This document shows positions 36,439 through 45,000 of a DNA stretch of 64,000 bases, one piece after another. The first letter of the stretch is position 1. Each line of letters starts with the position of its first letter. The stretch lies in NCBI GenBank assembly GCA_028707275.1, contig JAQTUP010000001.1, positions 124,001 to 188,000 on the forward strand, given 5' to 3'. The position numbers were made by a program, and so were the translations under genes. Under the pieces are notes generated by a model that worked only from the letters and a program-made list of their open reading frames with translations, was not told where the DNA came from and did not search any database. The DNA comes from Gallionella sp. (lineage in GTDB: Bacteria > Pseudomonadota > Gammaproteobacteria > Burkholderiales > Gallionellaceae).

Positions 36439-37446
36439 TCATTTGTCCGCCATCATTGCGCCCTGCACGCCTTGCAGGGTGTCCACCGCCAGACACAAAT
36501 CCTCCCACGCTTTTGCCTTTTCCATCGGGCTGCGCAACAAATATGCCGGATGGTAGGTAACGATCAGCGGAATGCCGCGATAGTCGTGAACGGTACCGCG
36601 CCGTGACGCGATGGTCGCATCTCCCCCCAGCAGGGCGTTGGCGGCCGTCTTGCCCAGCGCCACGATCACCTTCGGTTTGACAAGACCAATCTGACGTTTC
36701 AAAAAGGGCAGACAGGCCGCGACTTCGCCCACATGAGGGTGCCTGTCCCCGGGCGGACGGCATTTAATGACATTGGCAATGTAAACCTGCTGGCGCTTGA
36801 GTTTGATGGCCATCAGCATGTTGTCGAGCAGGCGCCCGGCATGTCCCGTGAACGGCTCGCCCGTCACATCCTCATCTTCCCCTGGCGCTTCGCCTGCAAA
36901 CAGCCATTCGGCCTGCTCATCACCGACCCCGAACACCGTCCGGTGGCATCCGGCGCGCAGATTGCACTGCTCGCAATTCTGCACTTTTTGCTTCAATTCT
37001 GGCCAGTCCAGACCGCTTAGCGCACCGTCCGCATTCCGGCGCTGAAATTCGCGCAGCGACTCTCCCCCCATATCGCCTGAGCGATCAGGGGCGTCTGACT
37101 CATCGTCTCGCAGATTCCAGCCAAAGAAGTCGTCGGCCGGGGTGGCGGGCGTATCGCCGACAGACTCGCCAAATGCCGCGCGCGGCAGATCGGTAAACAC
37201 AGCGGATTTGACAGGCTCTGCCGCGACGAGGACAGTCGGCAAAATCTCGACGACAGGCGGCGCTTCAATGGCGCGCCTGTCAACAGGCGGCAATTCAACT
37301 GCTGCGACTGCTTCCACTGCTCCGACTGCTTCCACTGCTCCGGCTGTTTCAACTGCTTCGGCTGCCGGCTCCTGCCGGGCGCCAGGCCGCCGCACCCACA
37401 AGGGGTACAGGTTTAACTCGCGCAGCATGGCTTCGCGTCTATCCAT
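36439..37446 (-). CDS. Uracil-DNA glycosylase, family 4 (Fe-S)
   Basis: A 335-residue base-excision repair enzyme. The C-terminal ~190 residues form a family 4 UDG domain: CEQCNLRAGC (first two cluster cysteines), GEAPGEDED with GEPFTGHAGRLLD, VIKCRPPGDRHP and AACLPFLKRQ (other cluster cysteines), and YHPAYLLRS. The four Cys suit the 4Fe-4S cluster of this family. The N-terminal ~150 residues are low complexity (AVEAVG-type repeats), unlike the compact core. The ATG at 37446 overlaps the rimI stop by 8 nt, giving MDRREAMLREL; a GTG three codons earlier is the alternative. Confidence 0.9.
   Translation of the reverse strand: MDRREAMLRELNLYPLWVRRPGARQEPAAEAVETAGAVEAVGAVEAVAAVELPPVDRRAIEAPPVVEILPTVLVAAEPVKSAVFTDLPRAAFGESVGDTPATPADDFFGWNLRDDESDAPDRSGDMGGESLREFQRRNADGALSGLDWPELKQKVQNCEQCNLRAGCHRTVFGVGDEQAEWLFAGEAPGEDEDVTGEPFTGHAGRLLDNMLMAIKLKRQQVYIANVIKCRPPGDRHPHVGEVAACLPFLKRQIGLVKPKVIVALGKTAANALLGGDATIASRRGTVHDYRGIPLIVTYHPAYLLRSPMEKAKAWEDLCLAVDTLQGVQGAMMADK
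37307..37360. repeat. 18-bp tandem repeat inside the udg coding region
   Basis: Two perfect 18-bp copies (unit ACTGCTTCCACTGCTCCG) at 37307-37324 and 37325-37342, then a diverged third copy to 37360. The period is a multiple of three, so length changes keep the frame and alter only the number of AVEAVG-like hexapeptides in the N-terminal linker of the glycosylase. Confidence 0.85.
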
Positions 37447-37900
37447 TTTTTTCACCCGTCAAATAACACCCCATCACCAGCGCGTCCTCGCGGCCATCCG
37501 CGCGCCGGTAATAAGCGCGCCGCACACCCACCTGAGTAAATCCTGCGGCATGATACAAGGCAATCGCGCCTTCGTTGGACGCGCGCACCTCAAGAAACAC
37601 CCGCAGCCAGTTCATCTTCGATGCCATCGCCAGCATGTCGGATAGCATCACCCGCCCCAACCCCTTGCGCTGATGCGCGTGCGCCACGGCGATATTGAGC
37701 ACTTCGGCCTCCTCTACCCCCGGCATCAGCACCGCAAAACCGCGTATTTCGCAAGCCGCCTCCTCCACCAAACACAGGTAGCCGCTGCTCAACGCATCGC
37801 TGAAATTGCCGCGCGTCCAGGGATAGGCCTGCACTGATCGTTCGATACGAAGCACGGCATCCATGTCCGCCTCGGTCATCGCTCTCATCTGAGTTTTCAA
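37439..37900 (-). CDS. rimI: Ribosomal protein S18-alanine N-acetyltransferase RimI
   Basis: A 153-residue GNAT acetyltransferase. The acetyl-CoA-binding motif is VAHAHQRKGLGRVML, preceded by AEVLNIAV; the C-terminal FLEVRASNEGAIALYHAAGF is typical of RimI. It acetylates the N-terminal alanine of S18. In many proteobacteria rimI sits directly after tsaB and before udg; here udg follows with an 8-nt overlap, but tsaB is 9.3 kb away behind a block of signalling genes. Confidence 0.92.
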   Translation of the reverse strand: MKTQMRAMTEADMDAVLRIERSVQAYPWTRGNFSDALSSGYLCLVEEAACEIRGFAVLMPGVEEAEVLNIAVAHAHQRKGLGRVMLSDMLAMASKMNWLRVFLEVRASNEGAIALYHAAGFTQVGVRRAYYRRADGREDALVMGCYLTGEKNG

Positions 37901-37917
37901 ATATGCGTTATTAAAGG

Positions 37918-38030
37918 GTCGCCAGTTTACAGCGTTGCGTATGCTTCAACCATGAAATTTGCCCGACTCGATATACTTGCGCGTTTTTTTCGACGCTGAC
38001 CGCGAAATGACCGTTTTGCCTCAGAACGAA
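37918..38030 (-). repeat. Direct repeat A (upstream of rimI)
   Basis: The sequence from about 37918 (CGCCAGTTTACAGCGTTGCG and on to TATGCTTC, CATGAAATTTG, a T-run with CGA, then AAATGACCGTTTT) is recognisably repeated at about 40950-41062, upstream of the ABM-domain gene and in the same orientation. About 24 of the first 29 bases match. The two copies bracket the ABM/B12/GGDEF cassette and the repeat mosaic (about 3 kb). Confidence 0.55.
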
Positions 38031-38095
38031 CCCCGCGTCCGTCTGAAAATTTATGAACTGATGTTACGCACAAGCTTCAAAAACAAGGGTTAATA

Positions 38096-38425
38096 AGTTG
38101 TTTGAGGGATAACCTTGGAACTTCCGCCGTAAAGCCCCTGTGCGCCGCCGAAGACAGCCAGCAAACAACGGTGGGGTTCGGCGAGGACTGTTTGAGCACG
38201 TGGACGCGTAGCGGATCGTGCGAGTTCCGCAGCCCCGTTGTTTGCTGACTGTCGAGGGAATCCCGCCTGCCTGCCACTGGCAGGCAGGCGGGATGGCGCA
38301 CCGGGGTTGCCTTTTCTTGGGTTACTTTCTTTTGGCAACGCAAAAGAAAGTAACCAGCAGCCGGGCTGCCCCCGGCGAAGTTGATTTGAATACATAACTG
38401 ATGTTACTGCGTAACATCAGTTATG
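38096..38425. repeat. Mosaic palindromic intergenic repeat
   Basis: A 330-bp composite with no real gene. It contains an outer inverted pair CAGCAAACAACGG (38159) / CCGTTGTTTGCTG (38235); a 15-bp stem with a 1-nt centre, CCCGCCTGCCTGCCA (38262) / its complement (38278); a 15-bp stem with a 6-nt loop, GGTTACTTTCTTTTG (38320) / its complement (38341); and at the right edge CCGGCGAAGTTGATTT plus the dispersed palindrome. It resembles the 'GGTTACTTTCTTTTG' intergenic repeats common in betaproteobacteria. Short ORFs inside are by-products of the repeat. Confidence 0.85.
38393..38425. repeat. Dispersed palindrome, copy 3 (15-bp perfect stem)
   Basis: CATAACTGATGTTAC-TGC-GTAACATCAGTTATG, the longest perfect copy in the window. 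On its left lies CCGGCGAAGTTGATTT (38372-38387); the same pair of modules occurs in the opposite orientation at 49812-49860, after the cytochrome c gene. This shows a composite mobile-type repeat and not a chance palindrome. Confidence 0.8.
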
Positions 38426-38618
38426 AATAATCGCATCCGTGCGCACAGTAGCCACAGATTTCGATGCGATCTGCCGAAAAAGTATCAAGACAAAGCCATC
38501 ATTGGTTTTTCCGCGAAGTGGATATTCAGATCGTTTCTACTCGTTTTTCAGCATATTCCATTATCGAACAAGCCATTCTGTGAAGCCGAGGTGTTTAACC
38601 ATCGGCCTTAGCAGCCTG

Positions 38619-39596
38619 TTAGCCATCCTCAGTTGCGCAATATGCGGTCACGCGGTTTCTGCCGCCATTTTTGGAGGCATACATGGCCATGTCCACTTGT
38701 TTTAGCAGGATGCTGACATTATCGGAACTTTGGTATTCGGCCACGCCAAAACTGGCTGTGATACCTCGCTGTATGCTGCCAAAGTCAAACTTCCCGATTG
38801 ACGCACGCAATTGTTCGGCCTTCGTCATCGCACCCTCAAGCGGGGTTTGGGGCAAAACGATGATGAACTCTTCTCCACCCAACCGTGCCACCAGATCAAC
38901 CTTGCGTATAACACTCTGCGTCAACGCTGAAAATGCGAGCAATACTTCATCGCCCACGTCATGACCAAAATCATCGTTCACCTGTTTAAAAAAATCGATG
39001 TCGATCATAATGACCGAAAACGATTCCTGATAGCGCTTGTAACGTTCCATTGAATTTTGCAGAAAATCCATCAAACAACGGCGATTCGCCAGTCCTGTGA
39101 GCGGATCCTTCAGACTTTGTGTTCTCAGGTTCGTTTCGCTTTCTTGCAACTTGCGGTGGCTACGGGCCAATTCGCGCTGTGTGGCAGTCAGTTGTTCATT
39201 GAGTTCGATCACCTGCGCATTGAGCATCTCCATTTCGGCTACGTCATACTCACCCACGATCAATAGCTGATTGCCTGTTCGATGCACCACTCCGATCAAC
39301 GAGCGGCAAGCCGTATTGATGTCTCCGACATTAATGATGCCTTCATAAACGGGACATTCCGCTTGAGCTGATACGGCGAGTAATTGAGCAAAGGTAGGTT
39401 GAATAAAAAAATTGCGCACATCCAGTCCTGGCAAGAGTTTGTCGTCCGGAATATTCAGCAGGCGGCCACAGCCCCGATTGGCCTGCAACAACTGTCCGTT
39501 TTCGGATATCCGTGCCACCACAACGGCCACCAGGGAATCCAGGCACTGCAGCAGACAGCTCTCATTCCGGGCGCCAAGCACAATCGGGGGCTTCAT
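38619..39596 (-). CDS. PAS-like sensor diguanylate cyclase (GGEEF)
   Basis: A 325-residue protein with an N-terminal PAS-like domain (about 10-130: VAVVVARISENGQLLQANRG), a short coiled coil (about 133-165) and a GGDEF domain (about 165-320). The active site is intact (RLGGEEF) and an RxxD inhibitory site (RKVD) sits five residues before it, predicting product-inhibited c-di-GMP synthesis. The ATG at 39596 shares one base with the stop of the B12-binding gene (TAATG), and GGAG lies 8 nt upstream, so translation is coupled. The cobalamin protein is its likely input partner. Confidence 0.9.
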   Translation of the reverse strand: MKPPIVLGARNESCLLQCLDSLVAVVVARISENGQLLQANRGCGRLLNIPDDKLLPGLDVRNFFIQPTFAQLLAVSAQAECPVYEGIINVGDINTACRSLIGVVHRTGNQLLIVGEYDVAEMEMLNAQVIELNEQLTATQRELARSHRKLQESETNLRTQSLKDPLTGLANRRCLMDFLQNSMERYKRYQESFSVIMIDIDFFKQVNDDFGHDVGDEVLLAFSALTQSVIRKVDLVARLGGEEFIIVLPQTPLEGAMTKAEQLRASIGKFDFGSIQRGITASFGVAEYQSSDNVSILLKQVDMAMYASKNGGRNRVTAYCATEDG

Positions 39597-40618
39597 TAAA
39601 GCTGCTCCAGTGCGTGCAGTGCATCGGCAGACCAACCGTCCGCCCCGGTGATACGCCATATTTTTGGCGTATATATGGAAGCGAGTCCTCCCACCCAGAT
39701 TTCCGGACACGCGCTACCCATTTCGGCATGCAACAACTCTATCGTCAGACGGGCCGCAGAGATGTGATTGGGCAAGGAGATCGACAATGCCAGCAGACGG
39801 GGACGTCTGGCATCGACTTCACGCACCAGATCCGTCATGGGAAGATTAGCGCCCAGGCACAATACGTCCCAGCCTTCAGTCTCAAAGCCATCGGCAAGGA
39901 TACGCAAGCCCAGCGAATGATGATTGCCTTCAACACAGGCGAACATCGCAGTCTTACCCACAGAAGGTGAAAAACTCGCGTGCATATAGGCATGGGCCAA
40001 AACATTCTGGCAGATTGCCGTGGCCAGATGTTCTTGCGACACGGTGACCTGATTGTTCTGCCACAGATTGCCCACCTGATACAAGGCGGGCTGTACCAGT
40101 TTTACCGCAGCCTGAGTCAGGGATAGTCCATTATTCATGACTTGCATCATCAAAGACAATGCTTCCTTATGCTGCCCCCCCAGAATGGACAGGCGATATT
40201 GCTCTGCCTGCGGCAGCGCCGGGTAAGAACTTTGCCCGTAAATGACAGGAGGAAATTCCAGCAACAAAGCGGAGCGAGCTGCACTCAAAATTGCAGCCAC
40301 GACACCTGCCTGGACAGCGGGGATATTGTTGTTGAAGAATGTTTCCAGAAAGTCAAAAGAAGTGCTTAAATGAGCGGCAGGAACGCCGCGACTGCTCAGC
40401 ACGCCCTTAAGCCAGAGTGCGTATTGTGTAAAAATACCCGGCTCATTCCCAACGAGTGCAGCTTGCAAATAGTCCAGATGGTAGAACATATCCTGCCGAC
40501 AAATTTGGCGGCCACGTGCGCCGAACTTTTGCAATTCCCCTATATATCTGGAACAGATGGCATTGGTCGCAAAATCGACACACGATTCCCGCCACGGAGT
40601 CAGGTCAACGGCGTTCAT
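39596..40618 (-). CDS. Stand-alone B12-binding protein with CarH-type Wx9EH motif
   Basis: A 340-residue soluble protein. Residues about 1-140 have no recognised fold and no HTH. Residues about 140-215 form the four-helix cobalamin cap (B12-binding-2): W186, E196 and H197 make the Wx9EH motif that surrounds the upper axial ligand in CarH/LitR adenosylcobalamin photoreceptors. Residues about 222-335 are the Rossmann-like B12-binding domain with H234-S-L-G237 as the likely lower-ligand loop; the usual acidic residue two places before the His is Asn. No catalytic methyltransferase partner is near. It overlaps the ABM gene (4 nt) and the GGDEF gene (1 nt). I infer a light or cobalamin sensor. Confidence 0.82.
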   Translation of the reverse strand: MNAVDLTPWRESCVDFATNAICSRYIGELQKFGARGRQICRQDMFYHLDYLQAALVGNEPGIFTQYALWLKGVLSSRGVPAAHLSTSFDFLETFFNNNIPAVQAGVVAAILSAARSALLLEFPPVIYGQSSYPALPQAEQYRLSILGGQHKEALSLMMQVMNNGLSLTQAAVKLVQPALYQVGNLWQNNQVTVSQEHLATAICQNVLAHAYMHASFSPSVGKTAMFACVEGNHHSLGLRILADGFETEGWDVLCLGANLPMTDLVREVDARRPRLLALSISLPNHISAARLTIELLHAEMGSACPEIWVGGLASIYTPKIWRITGADGWSADALHALEQL

Positions 40619-40914
40619 TGAGCGACCACCTGAAAGTACATCATTTTGGTGCGTTCAGGATCAAGCTTCAATCCTTTTGGCATTCCCTGATGCGAATCAC
40701 GATAAGCATGACTATGATGCCAGGCTTGAAAATCTGCCTCTTCCTGCCACCAGGTCAACAACCAGAATTCCTGATCATTATCCGAGGGATTGGCGACCTC
40801 CATTCTGATAAAACCCTGTGCATGATCGACATGATGTGGCCGAAAACGAAAGGCATCTGTAACTTCTTTCCCCATATCGTTTGCAATGGAAAATCGACTG
40901 ATCGCTAAAAACAT
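40615..40914 (-). CDS. ABM-domain protein (IsdG/antibiotic-biosynthesis-monooxygenase fold)
   Basis: A 99-residue single ABM domain: MFLAISRFSIANDMGKEVTD at the start, and WQEEADFQAWHHSHAYRDSH in the second half. An Asn early (SIAND), a Trp (FQAW) and a His (RDSH) stand roughly where IsdG-type haem monooxygenases have their N-W-H triad, so haem or another aromatic ligand is possible but not shown. It is the first gene of a three-gene overlapping operon with the B12-binding and GGDEF genes, suggesting a role in the same signalling unit. Confidence 0.78.
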   Translation of the reverse strand: MFLAISRFSIANDMGKEVTDAFRFRPHHVDHAQGFIRMEVANPSDNDQEFWLLTWWQEEADFQAWHHSHAYRDSHQGMPKGLKLDPERTKMMYFQVVAQ

Positions 40915-40949
40915 ACTCTCCCTCGCTTCATGTCGCCGAAATTAAAGCA

Positions 40950-41062
40950 TCGACAGTTCACAGCATTGTATATGCTTCGCTCATGAAAATTGGCCACCCC
41001 CGACTGTGCCCTTTTTCGATGATCACCATAAAACGGCCGTTTTTTTTGACACGGACGGGCAG
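40950..41062 (-). repeat. Direct repeat B (upstream of the ABM gene)
   Basis: The partner of direct repeat A: CGACAGTTCACAGCATTG, then TATGCTTC, CATGAAAATTGG, TTTTTCGA, AAAACGGCCGTTTT. It sits just upstream of the ABM-domain gene and may carry its promoter. The 77-codon minus-strand ORF across it has no family signal and is not called. Confidence 0.55.
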
Positions 41063-41088
41063 AATATCGAGGAATGATACACAAAATT

Positions 41089-42003
41089 TCAGCACACCCG
41101 GTTACGTCCGGACTCTTTGGCTTGATACAACCTCTCATCGGCCCTGCTGAGCAGATCTGTCGGCGTCATGTCGATAGTTGGAATAACGCTGGCAAGCCCC
41201 ACACTCACCGTCACAAAATTTGAAACGTCTGAAAATCCGTGTGCAATTTTCATACTTTCGACATGGCTGCAAAAACGCTCGGCAATCACCCTGGCGCCTG
41301 TTGCGTCAGTATCGGGCAGAATCGCCACGAACTCCTCCCCCCCGTACCTCGCCACAAAATCGGAAGGGCGATCAATGGAACCTGCCAGTGATGCGGCTAC
41401 TTTTTTCAGACAGTTATCGCCGACACCGTGACCATAGTGATCGTTATAGCGTTTAAAATAATCAATGTCGAGCATAATCAAGGACAGCGGCATACCGTCC
41501 CGCAGTGCCCGCTTCCATTCAATCTCCAACGTTTCATCGAAACGGCGCCGATTGGGGATGTTGGTCAGGCCATCGAGCATGACCTGAGATTCGAGCAAAT
41601 CTGTTTTTATTTTGAGATTGATGTGGTTGCGCACGCGCGCGGCCACAATGGGTAAGTGAAAAGGCTTGGCGATGTAATCCACCGCCCCCAGGTTCAAACC
41701 ATATTCCTCATCTACCGTATCGGCCTTGGCGGTGACAAATATGACCGGGACATTTTTTGTTTCGGGTGCCAGCTTCAATCGTCGGCAAACTTCGTAGCCG
41801 TCCATGTCAGGCATCATCACGTCCAGCAATATCAAATCCGGCGCACCTACTTTAGCGATGATCTCAAATGCGGCTTTGCCACTGCCTGCGACTCTGACGC
41901 GATAATCCGCTCGTAACGATTCGGCCAGTACCTGAATATTCGTAGGCGTGTCATCCACGATGAGGATGAGCGCCTTTTTTTCTTCGTCTATGTTGTCACT
42001 CAT
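41089..42003 (-). CDS. REC-GGDEF response regulator diguanylate cyclase
   Basis: A 304-residue two-domain protein. The receiver (about 10-130) has acidic residues in LIVDD, the phosphoacceptor Asp in LILLDVMMPDMDGYEV and the Lys in YIAKPF. The GGDEF domain (about 140-300) has intact RYGGEEF with an RxxD inhibitory site (RPSD) five residues upstream. Phosphorylation should promote dimerisation and c-di-GMP synthesis, as in WspR/PleD-type proteins. Its start overlaps the hybrid kinase stop by 8 nt, so that kinase is the likely phosphodonor. Confidence 0.93.
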   Translation of the reverse strand: MSDNIDEEKKALILIVDDTPTNIQVLAESLRADYRVRVAGSGKAAFEIIAKVGAPDLILLDVMMPDMDGYEVCRRLKLAPETKNVPVIFVTAKADTVDEEYGLNLGAVDYIAKPFHLPIVAARVRNHINLKIKTDLLESQVMLDGLTNIPNRRRFDETLEIEWKRALRDGMPLSLIMLDIDYFKRYNDHYGHGVGDNCLKKVAASLAGSIDRPSDFVARYGGEEFVAILPDTDATGARVIAERFCSHVESMKIAHGFSDVSNFVTVSVGLASVIPTIDMTPTDLLSRADERLYQAKESGRNRVC

Positions 42004-45000
42004 GGAAGTGTCCCTCTGTGCACGGCAGATTCTCCAGTGCTAATTTTGCCTTATCGTAATCCGTCCTATCCAGTGCACGCTCCAGCTCCTTTAATCTTTC
42101 CTGCAAAGGTCCGCACCCGACGGCATGCTTGAGTTCGTCCATCAATTCAAATGGCACGAACTCGTAGTTTTCCACCAGCGTGCGTATTTGTTTGACCAAC
42201 AAAGAAGCCCGCTGCCAGTTACAGATATCGCAATCATATTCGGCTGCAACGAGAATCGTTTTCGCCGGTTGATTCAGACATGAAATGCTGTTTATTGTAT
42301 GGGAAAGTGCGAGATCAAAAACCCCCGTGTCAATGACGGCAGAACCCGCCTTGAGCGCCTGCTCCAGCACTTCGCTAGCTTGAGAGAGTTCCATGGCGCC
42401 AAGGTTGGCAGCAGCCCCCTTGATGCGGTGGACGAATGCTGCACAAGCCTTAAGATTCCCTTCCCTGACAAGTCTGGATAATTCGGCCTGTGCATCGGAG
42501 AACTCGATTGCAAATTTTCTCAACAATTCGATCAGCAACTCACTGTTACCGGCCAGCCGGTCAAGGGCTGCTGGCACATCAAAACCCGGCAAACTTTCAG
42601 CCAGTCCGACTTGTTGCGACACCCCACAGAGATTTTTCACCCCCTTGGATGAACCCCGAACGACAGGCGTTTGAAAGGTCGGCTTGATCCAGCGCAGCAG
42701 CGCATGCAGCAACTCTTGCTGTGCAATAGGTTTGGCAACGTGATCATTCATTCCCGCAGCAATGCAGGCCGCACGATCCTGCTCCATCACGGCTGCCGTC
42801 ATGGCGATGACAGGCAACCCGTTCCAGCGTTCTTCCTGCCGGATTCGCCGCGCAGCCTCCAGACCATCCATCACCGGCATCTGCAAATCCATCAGCACAG
42901 CATCGAAATCGGCCTGTTGCAATATTTCCAGCGCTTGCCTGCCATTATTGGCCACCGTCACATCCAGCCCCATGCGCTCGAGAATGTCTGTCGCCACCAA
43001 TTGATTGGTCTCGTTATCTTCCGCCAACAAAATGCGCGCCCCCCGAATCGATGACGTGTCCCCGATGATGTCGGCGCTGGATTTCACGTCGCGAGGGTGT
43101 TTATGCCCCCCCTGAAAATCCATGATGGTGTCAAATAAACTGGACGAAGTGACCGGCTTGTTGAGTACCGCATCCAGATGAATACCTTGCGCCTCCTGCA
43201 GTAAAATCTCCTTGCTGTGGGCTGTGACCATGATGATCACGGGCAACCTGGCAGTCTGTTTATTTTGCCCGGATTCGCGTATGCGCCGTGCCACTTCCAC
43301 GCCGCTCATACCCGGCATTTTCCAATCCAGCAGCACCAGTTCAAAGGCTTGCTCCGGGTCATGCGCACGCTGTTCGATCAGAGCCAGCGCCTCTTGCCCT
43401 GATGCGGCCTCCGTCACCTGAAATTGCCATGAGCCCAGCAATTCGCGCAGGGTCAGACGCGAAATTTCCAGATCATCCACCACCAGAGCCCGCATCCCCC
43501 GCAAGGCAGAGGGTGAATGCTCGATTCGAGCCTGACCCGACACAGGAAGAGCAATGGTAAAACTGAACGTGCTGCCCTTGCCCGCCTCACTGTTCACCAC
43601 AATATCGCCCCCCATCTTTTCCACCAGTCTCTTGCTGATAGTCAGCCCCAGCCCCGTACCGCCGAAACGACGGGTGATGGAACTGTCGGCTTGGGTGAAC
43701 GCCTTAAACAGGCGCAGCATTTGCTCCTGACTCATGCCAATCCCTGTATCGCTTACGGAAAAATTCAGCGTGCTGATCCCATCTGCCAGAGCCCGCTGCT
43801 CCACCTTGATGACGATCTGGCCATGTTCGGTAAATTTCACCGCATTGCCGACCAGATTATTCATCACCTGCCCCAGACGCAAGGAATCACCCAGCACTCG
43901 TTCGGGAATGTCAGGCGCGATGTGCAACACCAGCTCGATGCCTTTTTCTTCGGCTCGCACATTAAACAAATCGGTCACATTCTCCAGCAGATCATCAAGA
44001 CGCAATTCTGTTTGATCCAGCTCCAATCGACCGGCCTCGACCTTGGAATAGTCCAGAATATCGTTGATGATGGACAGCAATGCCTTGGAGGAGAGATGTA
44101 TCTTGTCCAGATAATTGTGCAGCCTGGGCGGCAACTCGCCGGTACCCAGAGCGAGATCGGACAGGCCGATGATCGCGTTCATCGGTGTGCGTATTTCGTG
44201 ACTCATGTTGGCCAAAAATTCGCTCTTGGCGCGATTGGCGTTTTCGGCCTCTAGTTTGGCAGAGGACAGCGCCAGCTCGGTGTTTTTGAATTCACTGACA
44301 TCGGTCAGGATCAACAATAAATGTGGCTCACCCTCTCGAATCAATTTAATTAAGTCGAAATCCAGCCAGACATCTTTGCCGTAGCTGGTAACAAGATGGG
44401 TTTCACTGTGCTGGTTCTCCCCTGTCTCCAGCGCCTTATTCGCGGCATCGAGCATGCCCGACTTTTCCCATGAGCGAATGTGCCGGAAGTTCTGTGCCCG
44501 CATTTGTTCAACGGTCGCGCCTATTATCCTGGCAGCCGCTGTATTAGCAATGACGCAATCACCGCTCGCTTTATAAACCACGATACCCAGCGTAGATTCG
44601 GAAATGATCTTGCCGTTGAATTCGAGCAATTCGGCGATTTTTTGCTCGGCAACCTTTTGTTCGGTTTGATCGACATTAATACCAATCATGCGCAGCGGCT
44701 TACCCGCTTCATCAAACTGGGTAAGTGAAGCGGCCTTGAGATAATGGATGGAACCGTCCGGCCAGATCACGCGAAATTCCGGCGTATATTCACGCTCCCC
44801 GCGCAACGCCGCCTGAATATCGTCTTCCGTGCGCGCCTTATCTTCCGGGTGGATGGTGCTGGCCCATGCCTCGTAGGCGCCTGCAAAATCCCCCATCCGT
44901 AATCCGTACAAACGATACATCGCCTCGTCCCATACCAGCTGGTTATCTACCACATCCCAGTCCCAGATGCCGATGATGCCGGCGCGGGTAGCAATGGCGA

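Noticed and set aside
37307-37360. Possible CRISPR-like repeats
   Set aside because: The 18-bp units are contiguous without spacers and lie in frame inside udg.
38077-38395. Two overlapping minus-strand ORFs of 88 and 101 codons
   Set aside because: They lie wholly inside the palindromic repeat mosaic; such ORFs are known annotation artefacts.
40905-41138. 77-codon minus-strand ORF
   Set aside because: Lies mostly across direct repeat B, overlaps two real genes and has no family signal.
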